A stretch of 64,000 bases of DNA, from NCBI GenBank assembly GCA_963791575.1, contig CAWBSY010000022.1:434001-498000 (forward strand). The letters run 5' to 3'. The notes under the pieces were generated by a model, which was given only the letters and a program-made list of their open reading frames with translations, did no database searches and was not told the DNA's origin. A program made the translations under genes and the position numbers. Positions 28,665-39,778 of this stretch are shown piece by piece (the stretch's first letter is position 1; every line of letters starts with the position of its first letter). This DNA is from JAOAPG01 sp963791575 (GTDB lineage Bacteria > Acidobacteriota > Terriglobia > Terriglobales > Acidobacteriaceae).

Positions 28665-31600
28665 TTAGAACAATAACCTCAATCCGTACTCCATTTGCCT
28701 CGGAGCGCCGAGAGCAAAAACACCTGAACCCGTTCCTGTTCTATTGGTGCGGTTCTGTGCTGTGGTGGCGTTCAAGGCATTGCCCGGAACATTGTTTAGC
28801 ACCGAACTAAGCTTGTTAGCTGGCGAATCGAAGTTGGCGAAATTCAGCAGATTGAAAGCCGAAAAACTCGGCTCGATGGAGAATCGTTCGCTTACTTTAA
28901 AACTCCACGAAGCCGAAGCCCCAACATCGCGCAACCAGCCAAGTCCGACGTTACCTTTTGGCGCAGGTTGAATACAGTTGAGATTTCCGGCACAGTCAGC
29001 CGCGACTATCGGGGTTATAGCATTCAGCGCCGTGAGCTGCGATGGGGTAAACAGTCCGGCTGAGACTAACGCCTGTCCGGCAGGCGTTAATTTCCCGGCA
29101 CCGTTCGCAGCATAGTTATTGATAACGCGATTCAGATCAGATGCTTTCACGCTTCGGCCAAATGATCCTATGTTCGTGCCGGGCAGTATGTCTCCGGCTG
29201 CGCTGCTTTCTGTTTGATTTGAAGTGGTAGTTCCATCGCCGGTAATGTCACTTTGGAAAATCTCTCCGGCTTGGGCCGTGGTTGGAAGATAGAGTGTTGC
29301 GGGCAAAGGCGAATCGAGATGCCCTAAGACGCTAAGCCGCGGTAGGTAAGAGTGGGGCAACTCAACAATCGCACCGAACGAGAATTGGTGCGTTCGGTCT
29401 TGTGATGATGGTCCTATGTAACGAGTGGGATTTCTATAGTCAACAGCTGGCAAGCCGAAATCCTGGTCACCGAGCGTGTTCAGCGCGGCGCTTCCCGCAA
29501 TGTTGTCTTGAAATTTAGAGAGGGAATAACTCACTTGAAGATTGAGGCTTTTCACACCTGTAAAGGGGTGCGTCACATTCTGTCGTAAAGTGAGTTGGAG
29601 CCCGTCGTACACCGACCGGCCAATTGGAAACAGCATGGGATTAATGCCGACGTTGGGATTGATTCCCGCGAATGCCGCGGTCCCCGGGCCTCCACTAGAA
29701 AATTTAGCGCCCGAATCTAGACCATTTCCTGCAAAATCCGCAATGTTCGCCAACGGATTACCATCGATGTAGCATTGTACTGCCGCCGACGCATTGGCTT
29801 GGGTGATCCACCACCTCCTCCGCAAGCCGCTCCAACCGTATTACTAATCGCGGCCAAAGCATTCGGAATGTTGAGATAGCGAGAGTCGCCCACGTGATTG
29901 GTGTCGTATCCAAGTTCATAGTGGGTGAAGACGTTGCGAAGGTAGTCCGCGCTGATCACCGTGCCTTTCCTGATCTCGTGCTGAAAGCCGATATTCATTT
30001 GTACTGAACGGGGCGACTTGTAGTCCGGCGCGAAGGTCACTGGAACTCCGCCTACGCCGGTTTGCAAGGTGTTTCCGACAAAACTTCCATTTTGCGACGG
30101 GCCGGCCGCGGCTGTCGCCGCTTGATATTGTTGTTGTAAAGCGCCGAGCTGGGCCGCGATGGCACCGATCGGTTGACCACACAGGTTTGCAATTGAGACA
30201 GTCTGGGACGGACTGCCAGGAAGTGTCAGGGTTCCACCCGGACATCCCACCAGCGGAGTTATGTTAAACAGTCCCTGTTGCAGACGAACTACCCGATCAA
30301 ACAGAATGGAATTGAAGATTGTGTTTTCGAAATAGAGACCAATACCGGCCCGAATTACGGTTTTCCCTTTCTTCCAAGGATCCCATGCCACGCCCAACTG
30401 CGGAGCGAGATTGAGATTGGGCTGATTGATTCTATTGCCTAAGCCCGGTGTATTTCCAAATTGATCGAGCAACTGACTGCTTCCTGTGCACGGCGGATTC
30501 GGGAAGTTGGTCGTGTTGATGGCCGAGCACGGAATCGGCGATAAATCGGCATCCTCTCTTCCAGTATCGCGAACATACCGGAGGCCATAGGAAACGGTGA
30601 GATTCGGACGAACCTTCCAGCCATCGCCTAAATAAAATTCGATTCGATTGTCTCCGAGGGCTCCTGCGGGCGCACCAAATCCGGCTTTCTCTGTAAAGGC
30701 GCCTTGTCCATTGCCAAAGATCACGAACTGTAGAGGGTAGTTGGCAGGATTGCTGGCGCCTCCAGCAAAGTTGCCCACCGCACCCGCTGACGTGGTCGAG
30801 AAGGCTGCTGGCTGTACTCCAAAAAAACTCGCGAATGATAATCCGCGGATCCGGTTGAAAGTCATCCCGTAGCGGATCGTATGTGTGCCAAGAAGTCTGC
30901 TTCCGTCATACTTGATCTGAAAGTTACTCTGAATTGTTTTTTGCGGCGCCAAGAAACTGGGTCCGGTAGTCAGCGTGTTATCCGTGAATTGTATGGTAAC
31001 TTGCGGTGCAGGATTGTAGATGCTTGATCCAAGAACGGCATCGCCGATGCCATTTACGAACTTGCTGTAGGCCAGGCGCAAACTGTGATTGTAATTACCG
31101 GTGGTGCTATCGATGCCAATTGCGTGTGAAGGAGTGTTATTCCGGTTCAAGAACGGAGAGAAGTTTGGCCCGGCTGGAGCTAAAACGCTATTGTTGTTGT
31201 AAGTAAATTTGTAAAACGTTTTGACATTGGACCGAGCTTGCCAGTCCAGGCGCCCCGATGCTTCGGTATCGCGATACGGCGTGGAGAAGCCGCTTGCCTG
31301 TGATGCGAATTGACCGTTCGGCAGTACCGGAGTAAACAGGTCTTGCTTGATATGCTCCGCATCCACAAAGAAGAACAGTTTATCTTTTAAAATTGGACCA
31401 CCGAAGCGCCCGCCATAATTATTGCGTTGAAAGGGAAGATCCTGGGCTCCGGGAGCATTGGCATTACCAGCCCGCTTGTCGCGGAAATTATAGAATCCCA
31501 TTCCATGCGGACTGTTTGTACCCGAGCGGGTTACGACACTTACTGTTCCTGATGAGCTGAGCTCTGATGAAAGATCTAAAGTTGACTGGCTGATCTGGAA

Positions 31601-32290
31601 CTCCTGGATGGCACTCGCAGCTACGTTCTGCGTCGTGGTCCCAACATTTTCGTCGCTGATGTCAACGCCATCCACTTCGATGCGCGCTGTGCGGCCTGCC
31701 CTTCCGCCGATAGAAACCGACTCGAATCCGTTTTTGGTCGGATCGAAGGTGCCGCCGTCCTCCACCTGCACACCCGGCTCGAGTTGAGCTAGATCGAGGA
31801 AATTCCGTCCATTCACCGGAAGTTGGTCGATCTGCTGGGCCGTAAGAACACCCTGAACCGTGGCCTGCTCTGAGTTGACCTGAACGCTCTGAGCCTCGAC
31901 CGTGACTACTTGAGCTTCTGATCCTAGTGCCAGTTGAACATTCCCGGAAGCCACTTGACCCACTTGTACCGTGACGGTCAGCAATGCGCCCGAATAACCC
32001 TTTTCTTCGACTCGTACAAGATAAGTTCCGGGTATCAAAGCCCCGGAGCCATAGATGCCTCCGGAAGACGTCGTCTTTGTGATCTGTTGCCCGGTCTCCT
32101 TACCGGAAATGGTGACGGCGGCACCACTAATCACGGCGCCACTTGGATCCGTCACCGTTCCCTGAATGCTCCCGGTTGAAGTTGATACCGAAACTTGCGC
32201 GGGCAAATACATGCTGTAGAAAACGACAGACAACAACAGCAGGGCTGAAATGGAAGCAGTCTCGAACCGGAGAGATCGTAGTGTCTTCAT
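28665..32290 (-). CDS. Oar-like TonB-dependent receptor 1, one frameshift
   Basis: About 1,208 residues. A signal peptide is followed by a carboxypeptidase-regulatory-like beta sandwich (SIQGTVTDPSGAVISGAAVT, LIPGTYLVRVEEKGYSGALL), a plug domain (NGRNFLDLAQLEPGVQV) and a large beta-barrel ending in FALGAPRQMEYGLRLLF, with the terminal Phe usual for outer-membrane barrels. The frame is lost in a GGT/GGA repeat near 29810. One base must be added there to join AACGGGGG to ITQANASAAVQCYIDGNPLA. Such receptors dominate Acidobacteriota and lack an adjacent SusD. Substrate unknown. GAGGAG sits six bases before ATG. Confidence 0.88.
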
Positions 32291-32741
32291 TCTTAACTCC
32301 TCTTGTTATCCTGAGTGTGAGTATGTTGAGTTCGTGGTCCTGGCAACTGAAAGAACACAGCAACCAGTTCACCTGAATCAGGTACTTGGGACGTACTGAG
32401 TTAGAGATGGGATACGCTGTCGATAAACTATGACGAGTGGCCGCCTACTCACACTCGTTCGGCATGTGCATTAAAACTGAATAGACCTATTTCGATGATT
32501 TGATGGAGAGTTTCTATGATTTCTCACAACAAATAGTTATAAGTCTTATCAGACGGAGTGGCCTGATAAGAGCAACGCCACGATTATGCGGAACATGATG
32601 CGCGAGAGATACGCACTCATCACTGCTTTTTACACTGCCGCTGGCTCGGGTGCCAAGAGCGCACAAGCAAATGGACTCCATATAAAAGATGTGGACCTCA
32701 TTCCGTGAGTTTCTTCTACCCGATTAGGCACTTCACGCCTA
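32291..32741. other. Gene-free region between receptor 1 and the DinB gene
   Basis: 451 bp that I can assign no gene to. It holds one inverted repeat, CTTATCAG (32545-32552) and CTGATAAG (563-570), 10-base loop, without a U tract. As it lies upstream of receptor 1 (minus strand) it could be an operator. A 38-codon open frame near 32597 has no supporting feature. Promoters for the receptor should lie here, but no clear -35/-10 pair stands out. Confidence 0.4.
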
Positions 32742-33347
32742 CTATTTTGTTTTTTCAGCGGCCTTTTTCTTAGCTCGTACTGTCCACGGAGGAACAATCC
32801 CGTTTACTCGGGCATAGGTAATCGCCTGTCCGAGATGTTCGTGGGCGTCCATCGCGATTAGATATACGAGGTCACCACTGCTTGCGTCGGGCCCAAATTC
32901 TTTGACTGGCTTCTTCAGATCATCGTTAGATATGTTCGCGATTCCCGATCGGAGATAGTCAAAGGATCTGTTCAGTTGTTCAATGATTTTGCTCTTATCC
33001 GTCGTAGACTTTTCAAGAGTCTTCGCGTCGATACCCGCCGCCGGTGCAACCCCCATCATGGGAGCGAGTTGATAAGTAGTGCTGGATACATGCAAAAAGA
33101 GCTCGCTTACTGACCGCACATCCGCTCCGGGACGCCAGGTATATTTGTCTGCCGGAAACGCCTCCGCCAACTCCACGAACTTTTTTTGCAGAGCTTCCAA
33201 ATCTACGAGAGCTTGAGGCTTCAAATCGTAGCTTGGCGGAGTCTTGTCCGTTGTCGCAGAGGACGGACCTGATTGGGCAAAAGCAGACGTCAATGTAATG
33301 ACCGCAAAGAACAAAGTGCTTAAGGCTAGTAGCGCAAGATTCTTCAT
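32742..33347 (-). CDS. Secreted DinB-family protein
   Basis: 201 residues with a signal peptide (LALLALSTLFFAVITLTSAF). The rest is a four-helix DinB fold: VELAEAFPADKYTWRPGADV, SVSELFLHVSSTTYQLAPMM, LVYLIAMDAHEHLGQAITYA. His at HVSS and AHEH fit the DinB metal site (three histidines). DinB proteins are usually thiol transferases or of unknown role; the exported form is widespread in Acidobacteriota. AGGAG precedes ATG by 8 bases. It is monocistronic between two receptor genes. Confidence 0.82.
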   Translation of the reverse strand: MKNLALLALSTLFFAVITLTSAFAQSGPSSATTDKTPPSYDLKPQALVDLEALQKKFVELAEAFPADKYTWRPGADVRSVSELFLHVSSTTYQLAPMMGVAPAAGIDAKTLEKSTTDKSKIIEQLNRSFDYLRSGIANISNDDLKKPVKEFGPDASSGDLVYLIAMDAHEHLGQAITYARVNGIVPPWTVRAKKKAAEKTK

Positions 33348-33827
33348 CAGTAGTTCTCCTGAAAAGGTAGTCCTAAGAAAGCTGTTGTTTCTTCAGTCGA
33401 ATCTTACTCATAACAAATACTGGGTGTTTATCATTTGGGACGGATTCACAAAAATAGGGACCGCTGCATAAGGAAATTGAAGATAAGTAGGTTGAAATCA
33501 AAGCAAGCCTTTGGCGTTCCGGCAAACCCAAACAATCTCACTCAGATCTACGACCTTTCATAAGCTGGGTCCAATGTCTACCGAATGCCATACAAATAGA
33601 AATTGTGCTCGAGAGGATTCATCCCTGATAGCTCGCCATTAGCAATAGACATCACACCTTCTGAACCCACTCCCAGTGGATTGGTCCCAATCTCTCCAGC
33701 CTAGAAGTACTTGGCTTTGCATGTGCTCTGGTCAGAGATGGCCATGAATACCAGCCTGACATTGTTGCCCAACGACCTCGGACAATCTGGAGCTCGAGTT
33801 TTTTGAGGCCATATCCACGGAGAAGAC
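33348..33827. other. Gene-free region upstream of receptor 2
   Basis: 480 bp, divergent between the DinB gene and receptor 2. I see no convincing gene, repeat or palindrome. It presumably carries both promoters. An open reading stretch ending near 33805 has no start, no domain and no ribosome site and is not called. Confidence 0.35.
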
Positions 33828-36800
33828 ATGAAGTTTTCGAAAATAGGGGTTTTTCTATTCTTACTTTTATTTGCAAATTTATTGATGGGGCAAACGGAAG
33901 GATCTATCTCCGGTGTCGTCACTGATCCGGGAGGCGCAATGGTTGGGGGAGCCACAGTGACGGCCACGAATCAGGGAACGAACGCCATGCGCGTGACGAC
34001 TACAAACTCGTCCGGCGTTTATTCCCTGGCTAGTGTCGTCCCCGGCGTCTACACCCTAAGAATAGAAACTCAGGGATTTGCCCCGGTCGAGATGAAACAC
34101 ACTGTTGTGACGGTCGCGCAAAGTCTGACCGTGAATGTGACACTCAGCCTAAGTTCGGTACGTGAAACCGTTGAAGTAAGTGGTGAGGCAACTGCTCCGG
34201 TAGAAACGGAGTCTACCCAACTTTCCACCTTAATCTCGAATAAAACGATTACAGATTTGCCGTTGTTGACGAGAAATCCGTATGAACTCGTTTTACTCAG
34301 CCCAGGGACGAATCAGTCGGTCGACGGCACGGGCGGTTTTTCGGTAAACGGGTCGAGAGATCGAAACAACAATTTTCTTCTCGACGGAGTCGACAATAAC
34401 GACACTTCGGTTCCTGGAATCCCCGCCGGAGTCATCGCAGCAAACCCAGATTCAACGCAAGAATTCCGTGTGATTACTGACACTTTTAACCCGGAGTATG
34501 GTCGCAACACGGGAGCAATCATAGACGTCATCACCCGCAGTGGGACTAATAGCCTGCACGGCGATGCGTATGAGTTTGGTCGGTACAACGCGCTCGGCGC
34601 ACGTGATTTCTTTAACCCATCGCCGCAACCGCAAAATCCTTACGTTCGTAATCAGTTTGGATTCTCAGTGGGTGGGCCAATTATTAAAGACAGAACTTTC
34701 TTCTTCATTAACGGTGAATTCCAAAGATTCAGAACCACGTTAACTGCAAATTCCGTCGTTCCTACGGCCGCTTTCAAATCGGGCCTATTTACTCTCACGC
34801 AGACGGGGCAGCAAATCGATGTAAGAACTCCGACGTCAACGGGAAATCTGACAGGGCTGGGTTTAGATCCGCAAATTTCCAAAGTATTTGCCCTGCTTCC
34901 GAATCCCAACGCTGGAGACGTGATTCCTGGAGTAAGTGGCAATCTGAAATTCGCCAGTCCAGACAACCTGAACGGCTATGAATGGACCGGGAAGATCGAT
35001 CATAAAATCACGGAAAAACATCAATTGAACTTGCGCTACGCTTACAATCACTCAGTTGATTCCGATCCCTTTCATACTGAGTTCGCGCCGGGCCTCGATG
35101 TTCTTGGGTCGCCTTCATATAGTCATGGTGTGTTTGCCGGTCTGACCTCAGTTTTCAGTAATCGCATTGTCAATGACTTTAAATTTGGATGGAATAAAGT
35201 GTTTGCCGGATTTGCCAGCAACTGCGCAAGTGCTTTCGATCCGATTACAGGAACGGATTCCGCGGGCTTTGGACGCGACTTCGCGGTTCCCGATTCGTCG
35301 TTAGGAGTTTCGCCTCTATTTACGCTGGGATGCAATACATTGTTTGACGCTTCGGGACAGCTTAGGCACACGGGCACGACCAGCTACGCGGATTCGATTA
35401 CATGGGTTCGAGGAAATCACACACTCAAGTTTGGTGGAGACTTCCGTGATGTGAACTCCAGTGGCTTCGACAACTTTCTATCGCGCGACACCTTGACCTT
35501 CAACCGCTTTGCTCCTCCGTTTTCGCAGTCTGCGGTAACTCTCGATTCAGCTACCGACCCTAACCAAGTACAGCCGATTCAGGACCTGATCTGGATGTTG
35601 GTGGGAGGAGTTAGCACACAATTTCAGGCGCAGTTCTTCAATAAGTCCGCGGCAAGAGTTCCCAGTGACGATAAGAAATTCATCCAGCACGAGTATGACG
35701 GCTTTGTCCAAGACACTTGGAAAATTAGAAAGAACCTTACCTTGAATTATGGAGTGCGCTATCAGTTTGACGGTGTCCCGTTCGAAACCAACGGGAACTT
35801 CTCGAACCTGTTTCAAAACGCAGACAGCTCAAGAACGTCCTACACATTCAGCTTAGTCGGGCCGGGCGACAGTAGACGAAACATGTACAACAACGACTTT
35901 GGCAACGTCGAGCCCCGAATTGGTATTGCGTGGGACCCTCGCGGTGATGGAAAAATGTCGATTAGAGCAGCCTATGGTATTTTCCACGACCGCATCTTCG
36001 ACAATCTGTTCGGAAATGCGCGCGGCAATCCCCCATTTCAGTCAACTGTCTCTAACCTTTTCGCAAGCAGTGTACCAACGCCAGAAACAACAGCGTTCGC
36101 TCAGAGTCAAGCTCCTTCGGTCACAATAAACAACGGCCAGTTCCAAGCCGTTACATTGCTGGACACCAACATCAGAATGCCGGCCAGTCAAAACTGGAAC
36201 TTTGGAATCCAGCAGGAAGTTCTCAGGGGAATGGTCGTGGAGGTCGACTATGTCGGGTCGCATAGTACCCATGTCATCCGTTCGCTCGATGCCGTTCCAC
36301 CGGATCCAGCGTTAGTGCAACAGGCTATCAGCGCTTGCGTAGCGCAAGGCTCCTGTTCTCCCGGTGACCCGAATGGCCTGATTAGCGGGAGTGCGCTCTA
36401 CACCGGCTTGATTGATCCAAACACCGGAGCACAGATTGCGCCGCCTTCGATTCGCGAAACTGCATTGCAAGTTCCAGGCGGCTTGCCTTCGAGCATCACG
36501 AGAACAAATGCGGATTCTCGTTTCAATTCTTTGCAGGCCAAGGTCACTAAAACGCTTTCTGGCGGCCTGCAATTCGGAGGAGCCTACACGTGGGCGCATG
36601 CGACAGACGATTCAAACGATCCTCTCAATACCGAACTCTCCGGCTTTGGCACGTTTCCGATCGACTCACGCAATGCGAATACTGTGATGCGTGGGAACTC
36701 AGACAATGACTTACGACAGCGCGCGACCATCGACTTCCTTTATGAATTTCCTTTTGGAAAGGGAAGACGGTATTTGCAGAATGGCATCGCTGGAAAGGCG

Positions 36801-37310
36801 TTGGGCGGGATTCAGCTTTCCGGAATTATTACCGCGCAAACTGGGCATCCTTATACGATTCTGATACCGGGTGTTGACACTGCCCGCACAGGCAACGGTG
36901 CAGGGCCCTCGTCGTGGCCAAATGTTGTAGGAAATCCGTATGCGAGTTCTGGACCTCGCATTCAACAGAGTGGCGTCGTTACTGGCGCGACCGGCGGTGG
37001 AGTATCGAACCAGCAGAATGTGTTCCCTCAAGCCGTCTTTGGATCCGAAGGAGATGCCGGGCGTAATCAATTCTACGGTCCGCATTACACGAACGCTGAT
37101 ATGGTGCTCATGAAGAATATTCAGTTTACCGAGCGCTTCAGATTGCAACTCCGGTCTGAATTTTTTAACGTCTTGAATCATCCCCAGTTTCAGCAGCCGG
37201 GTAACCTTGTCGGCCAGTCTACTTTGGGGCTTTCTACTCTAACCATAACGCGTTCTGACGCGACCACATCGGCTCGTCAGATTCAGCTAGCAATAAAGCT
37301 TTTCTTTTAA
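33828..37310 (+). CDS. Oar-like TonB-dependent receptor 2
   Basis: 1,160 residues, intact. The signal peptide (IGVFLFLLLFANLLMGQ) is followed by the carboxypeptidase-regulatory domain (EGSISGVVTDPGGAMVGGAT, VPGVYTLRIETQGFAPVE), then a plug (LPLLTRNPYELVLLSPGT, GSRDRNNNFLLDGVDNNDTS) and a barrel ending SARQIQLAIKLFF. Transports an unknown ligand across the outer membrane with TonB energy. GGAGAAG lies just before the ATG. It is the only one of the three receptors without frame errors, and so can serve as a length control. Confidence 0.92.
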   Translation: MKFSKIGVFLFLLLFANLLMGQTEGSISGVVTDPGGAMVGGATVTATNQGTNAMRVTTTNSSGVYSLASVVPGVYTLRIETQGFAPVEMKHTVVTVAQSLTVNVTLSLSSVRETVEVSGEATAPVETESTQLSTLISNKTITDLPLLTRNPYELVLLSPGTNQSVDGTGGFSVNGSRDRNNNFLLDGVDNNDTSVPGIPAGVIAANPDSTQEFRVITDTFNPEYGRNTGAIIDVITRSGTNSLHGDAYEFGRYNALGARDFFNPSPQPQNPYVRNQFGFSVGGPIIKDRTFFFINGEFQRFRTTLTANSVVPTAAFKSGLFTLTQTGQQIDVRTPTSTGNLTGLGLDPQISKVFALLPNPNAGDVIPGVSGNLKFASPDNLNGYEWTGKIDHKITEKHQLNLRYAYNHSVDSDPFHTEFAPGLDVLGSPSYSHGVFAGLTSVFSNRIVNDFKFGWNKVFAGFASNCASAFDPITGTDSAGFGRDFAVPDSSLGVSPLFTLGCNTLFDASGQLRHTGTTSYADSITWVRGNHTLKFGGDFRDVNSSGFDNFLSRDTLTFNRFAPPFSQSAVTLDSATDPNQVQPIQDLIWMLVGGVSTQFQAQFFNKSAARVPSDDKKFIQHEYDGFVQDTWKIRKNLTLNYGVRYQFDGVPFETNGNFSNLFQNADSSRTSYTFSLVGPGDSRRNMYNNDFGNVEPRIGIAWDPRGDGKMSIRAAYGIFHDRIFDNLFGNARGNPPFQSTVSNLFASSVPTPETTAFAQSQAPSVTINNGQFQAVTLLDTNIRMPASQNWNFGIQQEVLRGMVVEVDYVGSHSTHVIRSLDAVPPDPALVQQAISACVAQGSCSPGDPNGLISGSALYTGLIDPNTGAQIAPPSIRETALQVPGGLPSSITRTNADSRFNSLQAKVTKTLSGGLQFGGAYTWAHATDDSNDPLNTELSGFGTFPIDSRNANTVMRGNSDNDLRQRATIDFLYEFPFGKGRRYLQNGIAGKALGGIQLSGIITAQTGHPYTILIPGVDTARTGNGAGPSSWPNVVGNPYASSGPRIQQSGVVTGATGGGVSNQQNVFPQAVFGSEGDAGRNQFYGPHYTNADMVLMKNIQFTERFRLQLRSEFFNVLNHPQFQQPGNLVGQSTLGLSTLTITRSDATTSARQIQLAIKLFF

Positions 37311-37541
37311 AATGCCGTTCTCAGTACGTATTGAATTTACAATTACTCTCGATATGGTTTCGTAGCGAACGCTGTCGGCAATCTAGAAGGTAATTCAAAT
37401 CCAATGGGCGAATTGGTACTGAGAAGTTGCCTCCTCGCTCTATCTCCGTTAGCTCCACTAATCATTCGCAACTCACGATAAAATTTCATTCGACGTCATT
37501 CGCGCATTATTCCGCGAGCCCGGGAGGCTGAGCAAATTCGC

Positions 37542-38961
37542 ATGGAAGATATTGTCACAACTGTAAGGACTCAGCAGCACTCAGTGTGGGATTCGCTAGT
37601 GGAAGCGATTCGCGGCTCCCATCAGGACTACACCCGCGGCAGCCTTAACCGGGCCATCTTGCTCCTCGCGGTGCCCATGGTGTTGGGGATGGTTCTGGAA
37701 TCATTGTTTGCGGTGGTCGACGTGATTTGGGTGGGCCGGTTGGGCGCCAATGCAGTTGCTACAGTTGGCTCTGTCCGAGTCCATGTTGAGCTTAGTATTT
37801 TCCGTGGGCATGGGGCTCAGCTTGTCCACCACCGCTATGGTCGCCCGGCGCATAGGAGAGAAGGATCCCGAGGGCGCGGCCGTTGCCGGAGTTCAGGCCA
37901 TCATCCTTGGGCTGATCATTTCGGTCGCCATTGGAGTTCCGTGTTTCATGTTTGCACCGCAACTGCTTCGTGTGATGGGCGCTTCGCCGGAAATCATTGC
38001 CGTGGGCAGCAACTACACGAGGATCTGTTTGGGCGGCAGCTGTGCCGTACTCTTGCTTTTTCTCAATAACGCGATCTTCCGCGGTGCGGGAGATGCGGCC
38101 ATTGCGATGCGCCTACTTTGGGTCTCGAACATTATCAATCTGATTCTTGATCCATGCCTGATCTTTGGCATCGGACCATTCCCACGACTGGGTGTGACCG
38201 GCGCTGCGGTAGCCACCTTCACCGGACGCAGCATCGGCGTTCTCTATCAGTTCTATCGCCTGCTGCGCGGGACTGAACGTATCCGCATCTTGAAGAACCA
38301 GATTCGAGTGAACTACAAAGTGTTGCTTAGGTTGCTGCGTGTGTCGCTCACCGGCATCCTGCAATTTGCCATTGCGCACACGAGCTGGATCGGACTGGTG
38401 CGAATCGTCAGCATGTTCGGCGCGACGGCACTGGCCGGATATACAATCGCCATTCGGATTGTCATCTTTGTGATTCTGCCCTCATGGGGTCTGAGTAACG
38501 CGGCCGCCACGCTGGTCGGGCAGAACCTGGGAGCCGGGCACCCCGAGCGCGCCGAAAAAGCCGTGTGGCGCACCGGACTCTACAATGTGGCATTTCTTGG
38601 GGTAATCGGAATCTTCTTCATACTTTTTGCGGAACCGGTCGTCCGCTTGCTCACTCACGATCCGGCCGTCATCACACTGGCCGCTGCGTGTCTGCGCATC
38701 GTCAGTTATGGCAATCTTGGCTACGCGTACTTCATGGTCATGATGCAAGCTTTCAACGGCGCAGGCGACACCATTACTCCCACAATCGTGAATTTCTTTG
38801 GCTTTTGGCTGTTCGAGATTCCCTTAGCGTATTGGCTGGCAATCCCGCTGCACATGCGTTCGAACGGGGTTTTCTTTTCGATTGCGATTGCCGAAAGCGC
38901 TATGGCGATAGCCAGTGCGATCCTGTTCAAGCAGGGGAAATGGAAGAAGCAGAAGATCTAG
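37542..38961 (+). CDS. MATE-family efflux transporter, one frameshift
   Basis: About 473 residues with twelve predicted membrane helices. It starts with LNRAILLLAVPMVLGMVLES and VVDVIWVGRLGANAVATVG, typical of the NorM/DinF branch, and later FSVGMGLSLSTTAMVARRIG and GAGDTITPTIVNFFGFWLFE. The frame is lost at GGCTCTGTCC (near 37770); with one T fewer it reads VGLSESMLSLVFSVG. Exports cationic drugs or metabolites against Na+ or H+. Monocistronic. Confidence 0.88.
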
Positions 38962-39311
38962 TTTTTGACGAGGATGCTCGAATAATCTGACTCAAACGCG
39001 GTTCCATTTATTTTTACTGGCTCAATGGGGACTGCGTCAGCGTTTTAGGCAGGAGTGAGTAAATTGCCGAGTAGGCATGCGGAGCGCGGGATCTCGCTGT
39101 GTTGACGCGAAGGCCTGCTTGCTATTCGACTCGAACTACGGCACAGTAGCTCTCTCGGTTGCCAGCTCTCCACATACTGCCAAAGTCATAGAAGGCCTCC
39201 CCACTATCGTCTCGTGAATTCGTGAGTCCTATCTCAGAGAGACAATTCATTCTCTGGTGGAATTGTTCTAGCAAACCTCAATCACTAGCCTCATCACGGA
39301 GGCAAGGTTCC
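38962..39311. other. Gene-free region before the GlcG/HbpS gene
   Basis: 350 bp with no recognised gene or repeat. A 47-codon frame from ATG 39077 lacks a ribosome site and domain and is not called. The GGAGG at 39298-39302 belongs to the next gene. Confidence 0.35.
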
Positions 39312-39716
39312 ATGCTCACGCTTAGTGACGCACGAGAAATAATTTCGGCTGCCGAGAAACGGGCGTCGGAAATTGGCCAACCGATGAACATAGCCGTGGT
39401 CGATTCCGGAGCAAACCTAATAGCACATGTACGAATGGATGAAGCCTGGATCGGCAGCATAGATATTTCTATCAACAAAGCCTTCACCGCCAGAGTACTC
39501 GACATTTCCACCAGAGATCTCGCGACCCACTCTCAACCCGGTAAACAGTTTTTCGGAATTCATGCCTCAAACCATGGCCGAATCATGATTTTTGCTGGGG
39601 GCATTCCACTGAAACAAGGCGGCAAAATAATAGGCGCAATTGGCGTCAGCGGCGGTTCCGGCGAGCAGGATCAAACGGTTGCCGAAGCGGGTGCGGCTGC
39701 GTTTAAAGCAAGTTGA
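39312..39716 (+). CDS. GlcG/HbpS-family heme-binding-like protein
   Basis: 134 residues. LTLSDAREIISAAEKRASEI, MNIAVVDSGANLIAHVRMDE, ISINKAFTARVLD, then IGAIGVSGGSGEQDQTVAEA follow the GlcG/HbpS family throughout. Some members bind heme or sense redox state; many are of unknown function and sit beside oxidoreductase genes, as here. Start at ATG 39312 because GGAGG lies 9 bases upstream. It is 62 bp before a formaldehyde dehydrogenase gene in the same direction, so a shared transcript is likely. Confidence 0.85.
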   Translation: MLTLSDAREIISAAEKRASEIGQPMNIAVVDSGANLIAHVRMDEAWIGSIDISINKAFTARVLDISTRDLATHSQPGKQFFGIHASNHGRIMIFAGGIPLKQGGKIIGAIGVSGGSGEQDQTVAEAGAAAFKAS

Positions 39717-39778
39717 ATTATTCCCCATCAATTTACCCAACGTAAACGTAAATAGTAAATAAAGGAAGGAAAAGCAAA